From an uncultured Muribaculaceae bacterium (GTDB taxonomy: Bacteria > Bacteroidota > Bacteroidia > Bacteroidales > Muribaculaceae), in NCBI GenBank assembly GCA_910589055.1, contig CAJURN010000001.1:186001-250000 (forward strand): a stretch of DNA of 64,000 nucleotides. The letters run 5' to 3'. Position 1 is the stretch's first letter. Each line of letters begins with the position of its first letter. Below are positions 17,679 to 26,318 of the stretch, piece after piece. The position numbers were made by a program, and so were the translations under genes. The notes below the pieces were generated by a model. The model did not search any database, was not told the origin of the DNA, and was given only the letters and a program-made list of their open reading frames with translations.

Positions 17679-19973
17679 TTAGTTCAGTTTTTTCACCGTC
17701 ACACGGTCGATAATCGCGTGATTGGTGTTGATGTTCATATTTGTGTTTTCAGGACGGTAATCGAGCGTCAGGGTATGCTTACCGGCCTTCAGAGGCACAC
17801 GTACTGTGTTTGTCGTGCCCCAGTCGTTCCAGTTGGCAACACCACGCTGAGGCATCACAACCACCCCGGCACGCTTGCCATCGACACTCAGAGTGCGGAT
17901 AGCACACTTGTTTTCTGTGTTGACAGGCCCGTTGCCGTTGGCATAGCGGAATGAGATTCCATATTCACCGTCGGCAGGTACGTCAACTGTGAGAGACACA
18001 GGGGCTGTACTGCGGTCAAGTTCCACGAAACCTTTGCCACGATAACCGCCTACGGCTTTTTCGGGCTGATACGAGACTTCCGAAGATGAAAGCACAGTCA
18101 CCTCGCCGGGGAATTCGGCAACGACTGCTGTGTAATTTGTCAACGGCTCGGAAGCGAAGGACTGCACGCCGTCCGTGCTCACACCTATAACCTGATATTC
18201 GCCGGGAACAACTGCATCGAACGAGCACTCTCGCGTCTCGGCAACGGGCTTGCCGTCGCGAAGCACGATATAATGGCCGATGTATTCAATCGGATGCCAG
18301 GTGAGCAGATTATTGGCAGGCACGCCCGGGCCGTCAAGTTCGGGACTGTTGGATAGAGTGGCTATGGGAGTCAGCGGCGCCTTCACGTTGGCGGTGCGGT
18401 TGACTTTGAGCGGAGCCATATCATTGTCGGCCATGGTGATTACGATGTTCTTCTTGCCGCGCGCATCAGCCGGAATGAAAGGATCGGATTTCTTTCCGTT
18501 GACTGTAAACGACTTGATCTCATTGCCATAGCCTCGCACCGTGATATTGAGCACGGCATTGCGGTAAGGAAAGTTCTCGAGCTTGCGCTCGCCCGCAAGA
18601 GCCTTGGGCACAACGGGGTGGAACGCGAGACCGTCCTTTGTGAAGTCGATACCGAACAGTATCTTATGAGTGATGGCGATGTTTCCGGCAAGACACCAAA
18701 GCATGTTCGAAGAATTGAGTTCGGTTGCGATGTCGCCGTTGTCGAGACGGAAATTCTCCTTGTTCGTGGCAAAAAGCGCAGCCGGACGGAAAACGGCTCC
18801 GATGGCTTCCATAAGCCCCTGCTCGTTGCCTGTGGCGGCATTAGCCATTGCCCTGTAAGCGCCCACCCAGGGCCAGAGGGAATTATTGTGGTAAGCGGGC
18901 ATGTCGGCAATCTGAGGGAAGAAAATGGCCGCGCCGAAAGGTGTCACGGGAACGTTTTCGGTGATTGTGCGCGCACGTTCATCATCGGCGACTCCGTAAA
19001 GCACTGCCAACGACTCGCCGAGCGTTTCCTCGCGGGGATTGACAATTGGATTGTTGCGCCCGTAAGTGTACATTGCGTAGTAACCCTTGTCATCAAGCCA
19101 CAGACGGTCGTTCACGGCTTTTGCCATCGCATCGGCCATGGCCTCGTAACGTCGGGCGTCCTTGTCGGTTCCGAATTCTTTTTCAAGCTCGGCCAGGATA
19201 CGCAGTGCCTGAATGTGCACAACCGTGGTATTCAGCGCCTCGGAATCGTATATATCAACGGTCTCCATCCAGCGCGGATAGCTCTGCTCGCGCCAGTCGA
19301 TAAACGAAGTCTCTCCCTTGACAAGTCCTGAGGGGGAATATACGGTAAGGAAGTCGTCCTCAAGCGAATTTTTTATGATAGGATAGATATATCGGAGCCA
19401 TTCCTTGTCGCCGGTGACTTTATATACCTCGTATGCGGCCAAGGTCCAGATCTGACGGTCGGAACTGACGGGCCATGCGCCGCCCGAGCCGGTGTCCTGC
19501 ACGATGCGGCCCGTCGGAGTGACCTTGCGCATGAGCGAAATCCTGGAGGCCTCAGGCTGCATGTAGGCCATCGACAGGAGGATTGAATAGCTTACGTCGC
19601 GCGTCCACACGCCTGCCCACTCTTTGCCGGTGCGGAGCGTAGTGTCGGGTTCGACAGCATTTACCATCTCGTCAAGACCCATATTATATATAGCCGCGTG
19701 CAGACGGTTGGGCGTCGTCAGGCGCGGATAGGATGAGATATCATTTTTCAGCTTCCACTGCTGCTCCACGGGCATGTAATAGCCGGGCTGGGCATGGTAG
19801 GTGGATATGATTTCAAATTCGCCGGGAGCGGTGGCGAAGTACTCGCCCTGGGTGATAGTGTCGCCGTGCCAGCGGTAGGCATCGGTGCTCACGATGTCGG
19901 AGGCGGAGGCAAGGGATGTTCCGGCCACTGTCGCCGCGGTTGCGAGAATCAGGAAAGGCTTGATAGTTTTCAT
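17679..19973 (-). CDS. Six-hairpin glycosidase-like secreted protein with C-terminal carbohydrate-binding-like domain
   Basis: A 764-residue exported protein with a signal peptide from this ATG (MKTIKPFLILATAATVAG). Residues about 70-490 look like an (alpha/alpha)6 barrel. They show WAGVWTRDVSYS, GGAWPVSSDRQIW, SFIDWREQSYPRWM, and Trp/Asp/Glu-rich loops typical of clan GH-L/GH-G enzymes. I cannot name the GH family or substrate. A beta-rich C-terminal region with DVPADGEYGISFRYANG and LKAGKHTLTLDY resembles a CBM35/CBM6 module. It lies 26 bp after tilS. The longer reading to 20084 overlaps tilS and was rejected. Confidence 0.75.
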   Translation of the reverse strand: MKTIKPFLILATAATVAGTSLASASDIVSTDAYRWHGDTITQGEYFATAPGEFEIISTYHAQPGYYMPVEQQWKLKNDISSYPRLTTPNRLHAAIYNMGLDEMVNAVEPDTTLRTGKEWAGVWTRDVSYSILLSMAYMQPEASRISLMRKVTPTGRIVQDTGSGGAWPVSSDRQIWTLAAYEVYKVTGDKEWLRYIYPIIKNSLEDDFLTVYSPSGLVKGETSFIDWREQSYPRWMETVDIYDSEALNTTVVHIQALRILAELEKEFGTDKDARRYEAMADAMAKAVNDRLWLDDKGYYAMYTYGRNNPIVNPREETLGESLAVLYGVADDERARTITENVPVTPFGAAIFFPQIADMPAYHNNSLWPWVGAYRAMANAATGNEQGLMEAIGAVFRPAALFATNKENFRLDNGDIATELNSSNMLWCLAGNIAITHKILFGIDFTKDGLAFHPVVPKALAGERKLENFPYRNAVLNITVRGYGNEIKSFTVNGKKSDPFIPADARGKKNIVITMADNDMAPLKVNRTANVKAPLTPIATLSNSPELDGPGVPANNLLTWHPIEYIGHYIVLRDGKPVAETRECSFDAVVPGEYQVIGVSTDGVQSFASEPLTNYTAVVAEFPGEVTVLSSSEVSYQPEKAVGGYRGKGFVELDRSTAPVSLTVDVPADGEYGISFRYANGNGPVNTENKCAIRTLSVDGKRAGVVVMPQRGVANWNDWGTTNTVRVPLKAGKHTLTLDYRPENTNMNINTNHAIIDRVTVKKLN

Positions 19974-19999
19974 GTTTTTATATGCTGTAAGTAAGATGA

Positions 20000-21376
20000 T
20001 TATTCGATAATACGGAGTTTTATGAATTCCCGAGTGGAGGGACCGATGGTAAAGTGTGCCGACGTGCGCAATCCGGGAATCCACATGATTTCGTCATCAC
20101 GCGTCAGAATCCATGCGGCGCGCTTCTGTGCCGCGGAATATTTTGCATCGGAAAAAATGTCGCTCACAAGCTTGGTGCCGTTCATTCCGTAGGGTGCCAT
20201 GCGGTCGCCACGGCGGCTGTGACGCAGTTGCCATCGGGGAGAGCCGTCAAGTGCCGACGCGTCAATACACACTTCCATAGCTCCACGACCTCCGGGGCGG
20301 AATTCGCTCACATCATGCCGTGATACGGCTATATTGACAGGCCGCAGGATATCGCGGTCAAGGTCGATGTCATAAGCATCAGGCTCGTGCATTGTTGATG
20401 CAGGACGGTTGAGCGTAAGACGTCCGCGGTCGAGTTCGGCAAAATTCCCGGAGCCGTCGGCGGCCTCGAAACGCAGTCCCGAACCATGTGCCGAACGAAG
20501 CATGTCCTGCGTCTGGGTGGCGTTGAAACCTGATTGCCGCAGCATTTCAAACAGCATGATACCGGCATGTCTCTGCGCCGACAATGCGGCAAGTTCAATG
20601 ACGATGCCGTCTTCGCCGCTGCGGAAGGGAGCACATGCCGCAGCAATAGCCTCGTCGTAGAACCCGCGCACCGGCACGAGATTGGAAATCGTGCGCAGCA
20701 GGCCGTCGGTCGCCCCCGGAAACAGCTCTTCCATCAGGGGGAAAAGCGTGTTGCGCAGGCGGTTGCGGCGGTGAGCGTCGGAGGCATTACTGCTGTCGGT
20801 CACGTAGGTGAGGCCTTTTGCGGTGAGATAGTCCTCGATTTGCTTGCGGGACACTTCCAGGAATGGGCGCACGACATTACCGTTGCGCGGTTTCATGCCT
20901 GTGAGCCCGGCTATTCCCGTGCCACGCAGAAGATTGAGCATCAGGGTCTCGGCCTGATCCTCGCGATGATGCCCCACGGCAACAGCTTGCGAGAAATCCC
21001 GGTCGAGAAGGTCGGCAAACCAACGGTAACGCAGCTCGCGGCATGCCATCTCCACCGACTCTCCGGTAGCCTTCATACGCTCAGGTACATTGAAATCCTT
21101 TACATAAAGGTCAACTCCGAGCAAATCGCACAGCGACTCGCAATGGCGCATGTCGCGCATGGATTCCTCGCCGCGCAGATGGAAGTTGCAATGAGCCGCG
21201 ATACAGTCGAATCCCAATTCGATGAGAGCGGAGAGCAGTGCCACCGAATCGGCGCCACCGCTGAGCGCCACCACAACCGGAGCGGCATCCTCGCCACGGC
21301 GAAGCATGCGCTCGCGACGGATAAAAGAATCCACCGCGTCAAGAAACTCCTTGGTATTCGGGTCACGCAATCTCAT
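20000..21376 (-). CDS. tilS: tRNA(Ile)-lysidine synthetase
   Basis: Attaches lysine to C34 of tRNA-Ile(CAU) so that it reads AUA. The 458 residues contain the N-type ATP pyrophosphatase P-loop ALSGGADSVALL, the HCNFHLRGEES segment, GHHREDQAET and GIAGL, then the C-terminal TilS substrate-binding domain. The ATG at 21376 (MRLRDPN) is chosen. A -7 promoter box ends only 5 bp upstream, so the mRNA may be nearly leaderless. It diverges from yaaA. Confidence 0.93.
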   Translation of the reverse strand: MRLRDPNTKEFLDAVDSFIRRERMLRRGEDAAPVVVALSGGADSVALLSALIELGFDCIAAHCNFHLRGEESMRDMRHCESLCDLLGVDLYVKDFNVPERMKATGESVEMACRELRYRWFADLLDRDFSQAVAVGHHREDQAETLMLNLLRGTGIAGLTGMKPRNGNVVRPFLEVSRKQIEDYLTAKGLTYVTDSSNASDAHRRNRLRNTLFPLMEELFPGATDGLLRTISNLVPVRGFYDEAIAAACAPFRSGEDGIVIELAALSAQRHAGIMLFEMLRQSGFNATQTQDMLRSAHGSGLRFEAADGSGNFAELDRGRLTLNRPASTMHEPDAYDIDLDRDILRPVNIAVSRHDVSEFRPGGRGAMEVCIDASALDGSPRWQLRHSRRGDRMAPYGMNGTKLVSDIFSDAKYSAAQKRAAWILTRDDEIMWIPGLRTSAHFTIGPSTREFIKLRIIE

Positions 21377-21381
21377 GATTA

Positions 21382-21389
21382 CAAAAGTA
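21382..21389 (-). promoter_or_regulatory. tilS: -7 element for tilS, abutting the start codon
   Basis: The minus strand reads TACTTTTG 5 bp before the ATG. With the usual distance to the transcription start this gives a leaderless or near-leaderless message. No clear -33 TTTG is seen. Confidence 0.45.
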
Positions 21390-21406
21390 CGCAATATTTT
21401 TTGAGA

Positions 21407-21439
21407 TTTGATGGGTTGAGGTGGTTTTATGTACTTTTC
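21407..21439 (+). promoter_or_regulatory. yaaA: Promoter of yaaA
   Basis: TTTG (21407-21410) is followed after 21 bp by TACTTTTC (21432-21439), one base from TAnnTTTG, 24 bp before the start. Confidence 0.5.
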
Positions 21440-21463
21440 GCAAGATTTTTCCGTTGGGATTAC

Positions 21464-22240
21464 ATGCTGATACTTATCGCCGAATCAAAGACAATGACTC
21501 CTTGCGACTGCCCTGTGAGTCATGACGACTACACAAATCACCGTCCCGCGCTCGAAAACATTGCGCGGGAAACCATGGACGCGCTTAAGAATACCGACGC
21601 CTCCACCCTTGCCCGAACCGTGAAAATCAGTCTGCCGATGGCTCAGAAGCTCGTAAGGATGATTTACGATTTCCCCGACAAAAGCTCCGGAGCACAAGCC
21701 ATCGAGGCTTATACGGGAGTCGTGTTCAAGGCTTTCGAGTACAAATCGCTTGACAGCGCCGGACAAGAACGCACTTCCTCGCAGGTGCGGATTATTTCCT
21801 CGCTTTACGGCTGGCTGCGTCCCGACGATATCATCAAGCCTTATCGCTTCGACTTCACCACACCGCTTTCTCCCGACGGCTCTACTCTCGCTGCCGGCAT
21901 GCGACCGCATGTGACAAACTGCGTGATGGAATATCTGCGCGCCCGGAATTGCACCGAAATACTGAATCTGCTGCCGGGAGATGCAGCCAAGTGCATCGAC
22001 TGGAAAATCGTTGAAAAGGAGGCAAAGGTGTACCGCGCCGACTTCCGCGAAATCGTTTCCGGCACAGAAACCAAAACGCCCAATTCCAACCGTCTCAAAA
22101 CACTACGCGGGCGACTTCTGCGGCAGATTGTACAAGACAATCTCACAAGCGCCCAATCGCTTTTGGCTCTTGCATCCGACTGCTACATATCCGACCCACA
22201 GCCCGAGCCCGACGGAACAATCACCTTCACGACAGCATAA
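21464..22240 (+). CDS. yaaA: YaaA family peroxide-stress protein
   Basis: A 258-residue protein of the YaaA (DUF328) family, which in E. coli lowers free iron during peroxide stress and binds DNA. Typical features are MLILIAESKTM at the N-terminus, YTGVVFKAFEY, the highly conserved SSLYGWLRPDDIIKPYR block and the ADFRE block. The frame is open upstream across the antisense of tilS, but the ATG at 21464 gives the conserved N-terminus and sits just after a promoter. It ends at a bidirectional terminator. Confidence 0.92.
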   Translation: MLILIAESKTMTPCDCPVSHDDYTNHRPALENIARETMDALKNTDASTLARTVKISLPMAQKLVRMIYDFPDKSSGAQAIEAYTGVVFKAFEYKSLDSAGQERTSSQVRIISSLYGWLRPDDIIKPYRFDFTTPLSPDGSTLAAGMRPHVTNCVMEYLRARNCTEILNLLPGDAAKCIDWKIVEKEAKVYRADFREIVSGTETKTPNSNRLKTLRGRLLRQIVQDNLTSAQSLLALASDCYISDPQPEPDGTITFTTA

Positions 22241-22242
22241 AA

Positions 22243-22291
22243 AAGGAGCCAAGAGAATTGTACCTATCCAACCTCTTGGCTCCTTGATTTT
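22243..22291. terminator. Bidirectional terminator between yaaA and glnA
   Basis: A perfect 13-bp stem (22243-22255 with 22273-22285) and 17-nt loop. It is followed by GATTTTTT on the plus strand and by a T run on the minus strand, serving both convergent genes. Confidence 0.85.
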
Positions 22292-22309
22292 TTAATTTGC
22301 AATTCTCCG

Positions 22310-23818
22310 TTATCCGCAGTGGAAATGATTGCGCACCATCTCGAGCATGAGTCCGGGGTCGCGCAATGCAGCCTTTGCGGCTTCATCGTCCTGCGAACGA
22401 AGGCGTGCGGCAGCTCCGGCAATCATTTCAGGCGAGAACACTCCGCGCTCTTCAAAAACAGGTGCGGCCTCCATAAGCGCCACAGCCGATTCGTGGCAGC
22501 TTGCAGGCAGCGTGGCGAGCGTGCTCAGACGTGCGGCATTTTCCTCACTGTGGATGTTGACATCAACATAGGTGCGCTTCGCAACCTCTTCCGCATCAGG
22601 CATCTCGAATCCGTGGCGCACTGCCACCGCGAGTCCTGCAAGGAGCTGATAGAGGTCGGCTGAACCGTCGGCCGAACGGATTTCGAATGTCTGCTTGCGC
22701 GCAGCGTCCACACCCTCCATCGAGGATGTTCCGGGATTAGCCACCGATGCCATGTCGGCATTTGCGGTCCAACCCAGCGGTACGCGAACGAGCACGGAGC
22801 GGTTGCGGTCGCCCCAGCACACATTGGTAGGCGCTTCCTGATGCGGCACAAGGCGGAAGTAAGACGTGGGATTGGTATTGCCGAAAGCCGTAAGCGCGGG
22901 TGCAAGCTCCATCAGTCCCGCTATGCCCTTGCGTGCAGCAGCACTGAGACTACGGTCGGCGGCAAGCATGGCGCTCGAACCGTCGGGGTTCATCAGGCGC
23001 ATGTGTACATGCAGGCCCGATCCGGCCTTGCCTGTTGTAATCTTGGGAGCGAATGTCACCTCCAGACCCATGCGGGCGGCCAGGTTGCGAATAACCCACT
23101 TTGCGAGCATGAGCTGGTCGGCTGCGTCACGGGCATCCACTGGCAGGAACTCTATTTCATTCTGCTCGTACACGAGACCGTTGATGGTGAAGTTACCAAC
23201 TTCGGAGTGGCCGTATTTGATTTGGCCGCCTGTCTTGGCGATATAACTCATGCAGCGGGTACGGAAATCGTTGAACTTGGCAAACGGTCCGGATTCGTGA
23301 TATCCGCGCTGGTCGGTTGCTGGGAAAGAACCCGTATCGGGAGCTATGACGTAGAACTCGAGCTCGCCCATAGCGTGGAAATGCAGTCCGGTAACGGCAG
23401 TGAACTCGCGGCAGGCCTTGTCGAGAGTGTACTCCGGCGCGCTTTCAAGCGGATTGCCGTCCTTATCAAAGAATGAGCAGAGCATCGTAAGCGTGGGAAT
23501 CTCTGCGAAGGGGTCGACGAAAGCCGTGCGGTAGCGCGGAATCACGTACAGGTCGGAACTTCCCGCACTGATAAAGGGGAAGAGCGACGACCCGTCGACG
23601 CGCTCGCCAAGAGTCAGTATGGTTTCAAGATACTCAAGGTCATTTACGATGAAATTGAGGGTTTTCAGACGTCCGTCGGCTGCGGGATACATGAAGTTCA
23701 CCATCTCGATTCCTTCCGAGGTAATGAAGTCGATGATATCGGTACGGGTAAATTCCGCGGGGGCTTTCTGAAGCCGGGCCACCACGGCGTTTTTATTGAG
23801 TGCTATTTTCTTATCCAT
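22310..23818 (-). CDS. glnA: Glutamine synthetase, class I-like
   Basis: Makes glutamine from glutamate, ammonia and ATP. The 502 residues contain the beta-grasp N-terminal domain (TSEGIEMVNFMYP, RVDGSS). The catalytic domain has AMGELEFYV, the YGHSEVGNFT region, GSGLHVHM, NPTSYFRLVP and GDRNRSVLVRVP. A final PASCHESAVALMEAA segment and a short C-terminal extension complete it. It is transcribed alone toward a shared terminator. A possible gamma-glutamyl ligase relative is much less likely given the complete set of GS motifs. Confidence 0.92.
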   Translation of the reverse strand: MDKKIALNKNAVVARLQKAPAEFTRTDIIDFITSEGIEMVNFMYPAADGRLKTLNFIVNDLEYLETILTLGERVDGSSLFPFISAGSSDLYVIPRYRTAFVDPFAEIPTLTMLCSFFDKDGNPLESAPEYTLDKACREFTAVTGLHFHAMGELEFYVIAPDTGSFPATDQRGYHESGPFAKFNDFRTRCMSYIAKTGGQIKYGHSEVGNFTINGLVYEQNEIEFLPVDARDAADQLMLAKWVIRNLAARMGLEVTFAPKITTGKAGSGLHVHMRLMNPDGSSAMLAADRSLSAAARKGIAGLMELAPALTAFGNTNPTSYFRLVPHQEAPTNVCWGDRNRSVLVRVPLGWTANADMASVANPGTSSMEGVDAARKQTFEIRSADGSADLYQLLAGLAVAVRHGFEMPDAEEVAKRTYVDVNIHSEENAARLSTLATLPASCHESAVALMEAAPVFEERGVFSPEMIAGAAARLRSQDDEAAKAALRDPGLMLEMVRNHFHCG

Positions 23819-23946
23819 TGGAATATGGTGTTTATAATAAGATAACTTTTATAAATCTGCCCTAAATTATACAAAAAGAAAGCACGCAGTGTTTCCGTTA
23901 GAGAAATTTAACAGAAAAATATCTGTACGGCTGTAACTTTTTACGG

Positions 23947-23977
23947 TTTGAAGCGTCTAAATGATAGATACAGTTTG
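23947..23977 (+). promoter_or_regulatory. Possible promoter of an untranslated transcript
   Basis: TTTG (23947-23950), 18 bp, then TACAGTTTG (23969-23977), close to the Bacteroidota consensus but with one extra base in the -7 box. It points toward the paired hairpins at 24015-24082, in the 326-bp gap between glnA and the DUF4924 gene. Confidence 0.3.
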
Positions 23978-24012
23978 AAAATCTATAAGACATAAATTGA
24001 TTGAAAGATGAA

Positions 24013-24082
24013 TTGCATCCCGCTTCCGCAAGGACGGATGCGCATGCAGGCCGGATCCGCGATGGAGTTCCGGCCTGCGTGT
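24013..24082 (+). other. Two consecutive hairpins, candidate structured RNA
   Basis: Hairpin 1 pairs GCATCC (24015-24020) with GGATGC (24036-24041) and has an inner TCC-GCAA-GGA with a GNRA tetraloop. Hairpin 2 pairs GCAGGCCGGA (24046-24055) with TCCGGCCTGC (24069-24078), extends outward by about three pairs and has an inner TCC/GGA pair. Neither strand has a T tract after them, so they are not ordinary terminators. No ORF covers them. Confidence 0.4.
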
Positions 24083-24120
24083 GTTATGAACCTTACGTGG
24101 GGGAATTCAATTATAAATTG

Positions 24121-24128
24121 TAACTTTG
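24121..24128 (+). promoter_or_regulatory. -7 element for DUF4924 gene
   Basis: TAACTTTG, a full TAnnTTTG match, 16 bp before the ATG. No good -33 TTTG is seen. Confidence 0.5.
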
Positions 24129-24144
24129 TAAAAAATATGTCATC

Positions 24145-24714
24145 ATGATAATCGCATCACAGAAACGTAAGGAGAACATTGCCGAGTACTTGTTGTACAT
24201 GTGGCAGATTGAAGATATTATACGCGCCAACGGTCTTGACCTTGACAAAATCAAAGCTAATGTGATAGGTCATTTTCCGGCCGACCAAGAGACTCTCGAC
24301 CGAATGGCCGAATGGTACGAGTCGCTCATCGACATGATGCGACGCGAGGAGGTGGAGAAAAAAGGCCATCTGCAAATCAACCGCAACATAATAGGCCAGC
24401 TCGCCGACCTCAACAATCGTGTTCTTCAAGACCCGCGTTTCGCCGATTACAGCCGCGAGTTCTACAAGACACTCCCGTATATCGTTGAACTTCGTGCCAA
24501 GTCGGGCAACGAAAAAGCAGGCGAAATCGAAACCTGCTTCAACGCCCTCTACGGCACCCTTCTCCTGCGTCTCCAACATAAGGAAATCTCACCGGAGACC
24601 CTTGAAGCCGTAACGCAGATAGGAAAATTCATCGCCCTCCTCGCCCAATACTTCCACCTCGACGAGGAAGATAAGCTCTTTAAAGAGGATGAAAAGGCGG
24701 AGGATATGGGGTGA
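24145..24714 (+). CDS. DUF4924 family protein
   Basis: A 189-residue, largely helical cytoplasmic protein recognised as the Bacteroidota family DUF4924 by its MIIASQKRKENIAEYLLYMWQIED start and long Leu/Glu-rich helices. Its function is unknown. It stands alone between the structured intergenic region and a tract of low-complexity repeats. Confidence 0.8.
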   Translation: MIIASQKRKENIAEYLLYMWQIEDIIRANGLDLDKIKANVIGHFPADQETLDRMAEWYESLIDMMRREEVEKKGHLQINRNIIGQLADLNNRVLQDPRFADYSREFYKTLPYIVELRAKSGNEKAGEIETCFNALYGTLLLRLQHKEISPETLEAVTQIGKFIALLAQYFHLDEEDKLFKEDEKAEDMG

Positions 24715-24838
24715 AGGGTTAAAAGTGAAAGGTGAAGATTAATGTTCTTTCAGCAAAAACATTTTTCTTCACCCTTAACTTTTCACCCAACATCAACCGA
24801 ATCCTCATCTTCACTTTTCACCTTCCACCCTTCACCCT
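24715..24838. repeat. Low-complexity GTGAAGGG/AAAAGTGAA repeat tract with inverted symmetry
   Basis: Variants of GTGAAGGGT and AAAAGTGAAAGGTGAAG run on the plus strand at the left, and their reverse complements (CTTCACCCTTAACTTTTCACCC, written here in pieces: CTTCACCC, TTAACTTTTCACCC) run at the right. The RNA can fold into a long imperfect hairpin. It separates the convergent DUF4924 and DUF4252 genes and may act as a terminator. Confidence 0.7.
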
Positions 24839-24856
24839 GTATCAAATGCCAAAGGG

Positions 24857-25306
24857 CTACTTGCTCTTTACATAGTTGGACACGTCATCAAGGGTGAGTG
24901 TGCCCTCTAATAGTATCACAGCGTCGTCGGCCACGAGTACGAAGCGGTTCAGGCCGTTCTTGAGCTTGGCCTGATAGATGCTCACGTTATCGCCGTCGTC
25001 CTTGACTTTCATCAACAGGCTGTATCCCTTCTGCGACACCATTTCCTGTGCCGCTTTCAGCAATTTAGGTTTCGCGGCATCCGTGTCAGCCGACACAATC
25101 TCCATGCCGTCGAGTTTATCGGCTATGGTAGCGATTTCCGCAGGACCATCAATTTTCATCGCCCCTACCATGCGGAGCATCGCTTTGGTAATGTACACGG
25201 TGGACATTCCTTTTTCATTCTCGCATTTCTGAAAAAATGCACTCTGGGCATTTGCGGCCACTGCGCAGGCCACTATACATAAAGTGAGTAAAAAACGGCG
25301 TATCAT
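24857..25306 (-). CDS. DUF4252 family secreted protein (second copy)
   Basis: A 149-residue exported protein with a signal peptide (MIRRFLLTLCIVACAVAANA). The rest has the DUF4252 layout of a short alpha/beta domain, with MSTVYITKAMLRM and VSIYQAKLKNGLNRFVLVADD regions. DUF4252 proteins occur in Bacteroidota beside ECF sigma factors; their biochemical role is unknown. It overlaps the preceding anti-sigma-like gene by 4 bases and is the last gene of a four-gene operon that begins with another DUF4252 gene. Confidence 0.82.
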   Translation of the reverse strand: MIRRFLLTLCIVACAVAANAQSAFFQKCENEKGMSTVYITKAMLRMVGAMKIDGPAEIATIADKLDGMEIVSADTDAAKPKLLKAAQEMVSQKGYSLLMKVKDDGDNVSIYQAKLKNGLNRFVLVADDAVILLEGTLTLDDVSNYVKSK

Positions 25307-25824
25307 ATCTTCTTGTCTTTTATATTTCTGGTTATTAATATTTGTGCCTGAGCCTTTGCGGCTTCGGCTGTTTCAATTCCGGCACATCCTTTCTCGAGTG
25401 CCGAGCCAAATAAGGATAGTGCCCGGTCGGCGGAAGCATATATTTCTTCCGGAGTCATTTCGGCGGGGAGAGTATGCTGCGGCGCGGTGTGGCGCATAAC
25501 CACCGTTCCAACTCCGATAAGCAATGCCACTGCGGCGGCCAGAGGTATGTAACGTCTCCACGGGATGTGTCTGCGGCGTTTTTCGGTTCGCCCTTCTGCG
25601 GCCAGACTGTCGATAAGCTCCGACATACGTTGCTCCACTCCGGGGGGCGGACAGCGGAGAATCATGGTGCGGACGGTAAGACGGTCGGTAATGAACTCGA
25701 CAGGAAGATCCCTACGGTCGAGCAAATCGAAAAGTTCCTCATCCGTTTCTTCAGTATCCTCGCCAATATAGAACTGGTCGAGTAGAGTCCTGAGTCGTTG
25801 TATTTCTTTATCTGTCATATTCAT
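25303..25824 (-). CDS. Membrane protein in anti-sigma position
   Basis: A 173-residue protein with an acidic soluble N-terminal half (residues 1-95), one transmembrane segment (YIPLAAAVALLIGVGTVVM, about 97-115) and a short periplasmic tail. Topology and position right after an ECF sigma gene fit a membrane anti-sigma factor, although no zinc-binding ASD motif (HxxxCxxC) is visible. It overlaps the sigma gene by 17 bases and the next DUF4252 gene by 4. Confidence 0.65.
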   Translation of the reverse strand: MNMTDKEIQRLRTLLDQFYIGEDTEETDEELFDLLDRRDLPVEFITDRLTVRTMILRCPPPGVEQRMSELIDSLAAEGRTEKRRRHIPWRRYIPLAAAVALLIGVGTVVMRHTAPQHTLPAEMTPEEIYASADRALSLFGSALEKGCAGIETAEAAKAQAQILITRNIKDKKI

Positions 25825-26314
25825 TTCGTTTTATAAAGTATTCTCTCACGGCCTTTCGGGCACGGCTTAAAATCACTCTGATGTTACCACCGCTCAGATC
25901 CAAGTCTCGGGCGACGTCTTCGAGCGGCTCCCCCTCGAAGCAATGCCGGCGGACAATCTCGCCGTATCTTCCGGGAAGCGTGTCAAGCACCCGTTCCACA
26001 AGTTCAAGGCGGTCGCGCTGTTCGAGCCGTCGCTCATCTCTGGCATCGTCGCCCTGCTCGCTCATCTGCGGCAGAAAGCCCGGGCACCGCGACGGGTCGG
26101 AGAGCATGGCAAGGCAGCGGTTGCGCGTCATAGCCACACAATAGGCTCTGAGGTTTTCCACCGAGGCAAGACTCGCGCGGCGCTCCCACAGCGACGTGAA
26201 CACGTCCTGAAGGGCATCCTCGGCCTCGGATTCATCCCCGAGCATCCGCAGCGCCACGCCATACATCAAGCGGTGATGCGGCAGGAACGTTTCCTTGAAC
26301 TGTCTCGCGTCCAT
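25808..26314 (-). CDS. RNA polymerase sigma factor, ECF subfamily
   Basis: A 168-residue sigma-70-type factor. Region 2 spans about residues 10-75 (MYGVALRMLGDESEAEDALQ and VFTSLWERR). Region 4 spans about 105-155, with LPGRYGEIVRRHCFEG and the helix-turn-helix EDVARDLDLSGGNIRVILSRAR. No extra C-terminal domain is present. It sits 4 bp after the first DUF4252 gene, and its likely regulator is the membrane protein encoded next. Confidence 0.93.
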   Translation of the reverse strand: MDARQFKETFLPHHRLMYGVALRMLGDESEAEDALQDVFTSLWERRASLASVENLRAYCVAMTRNRCLAMLSDPSRCPGFLPQMSEQGDDARDERRLEQRDRLELVERVLDTLPGRYGEIVRRHCFEGEPLEDVARDLDLSGGNIRVILSRARKAVREYFIKRNEYDR

Positions 26315-26318
26315 AATC

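Noticed and set aside
20534..21463. A long N-terminal extension of yaaA running antisense through tilS
   Set aside because: The family N-terminus begins at 21464 just after a promoter. The extension is only the reverse strand of tilS.
24013..24082. The paired hairpins as a rho-independent terminator
   Set aside because: There is no T tract on either side, and no transcript from an annotated gene reaches them.
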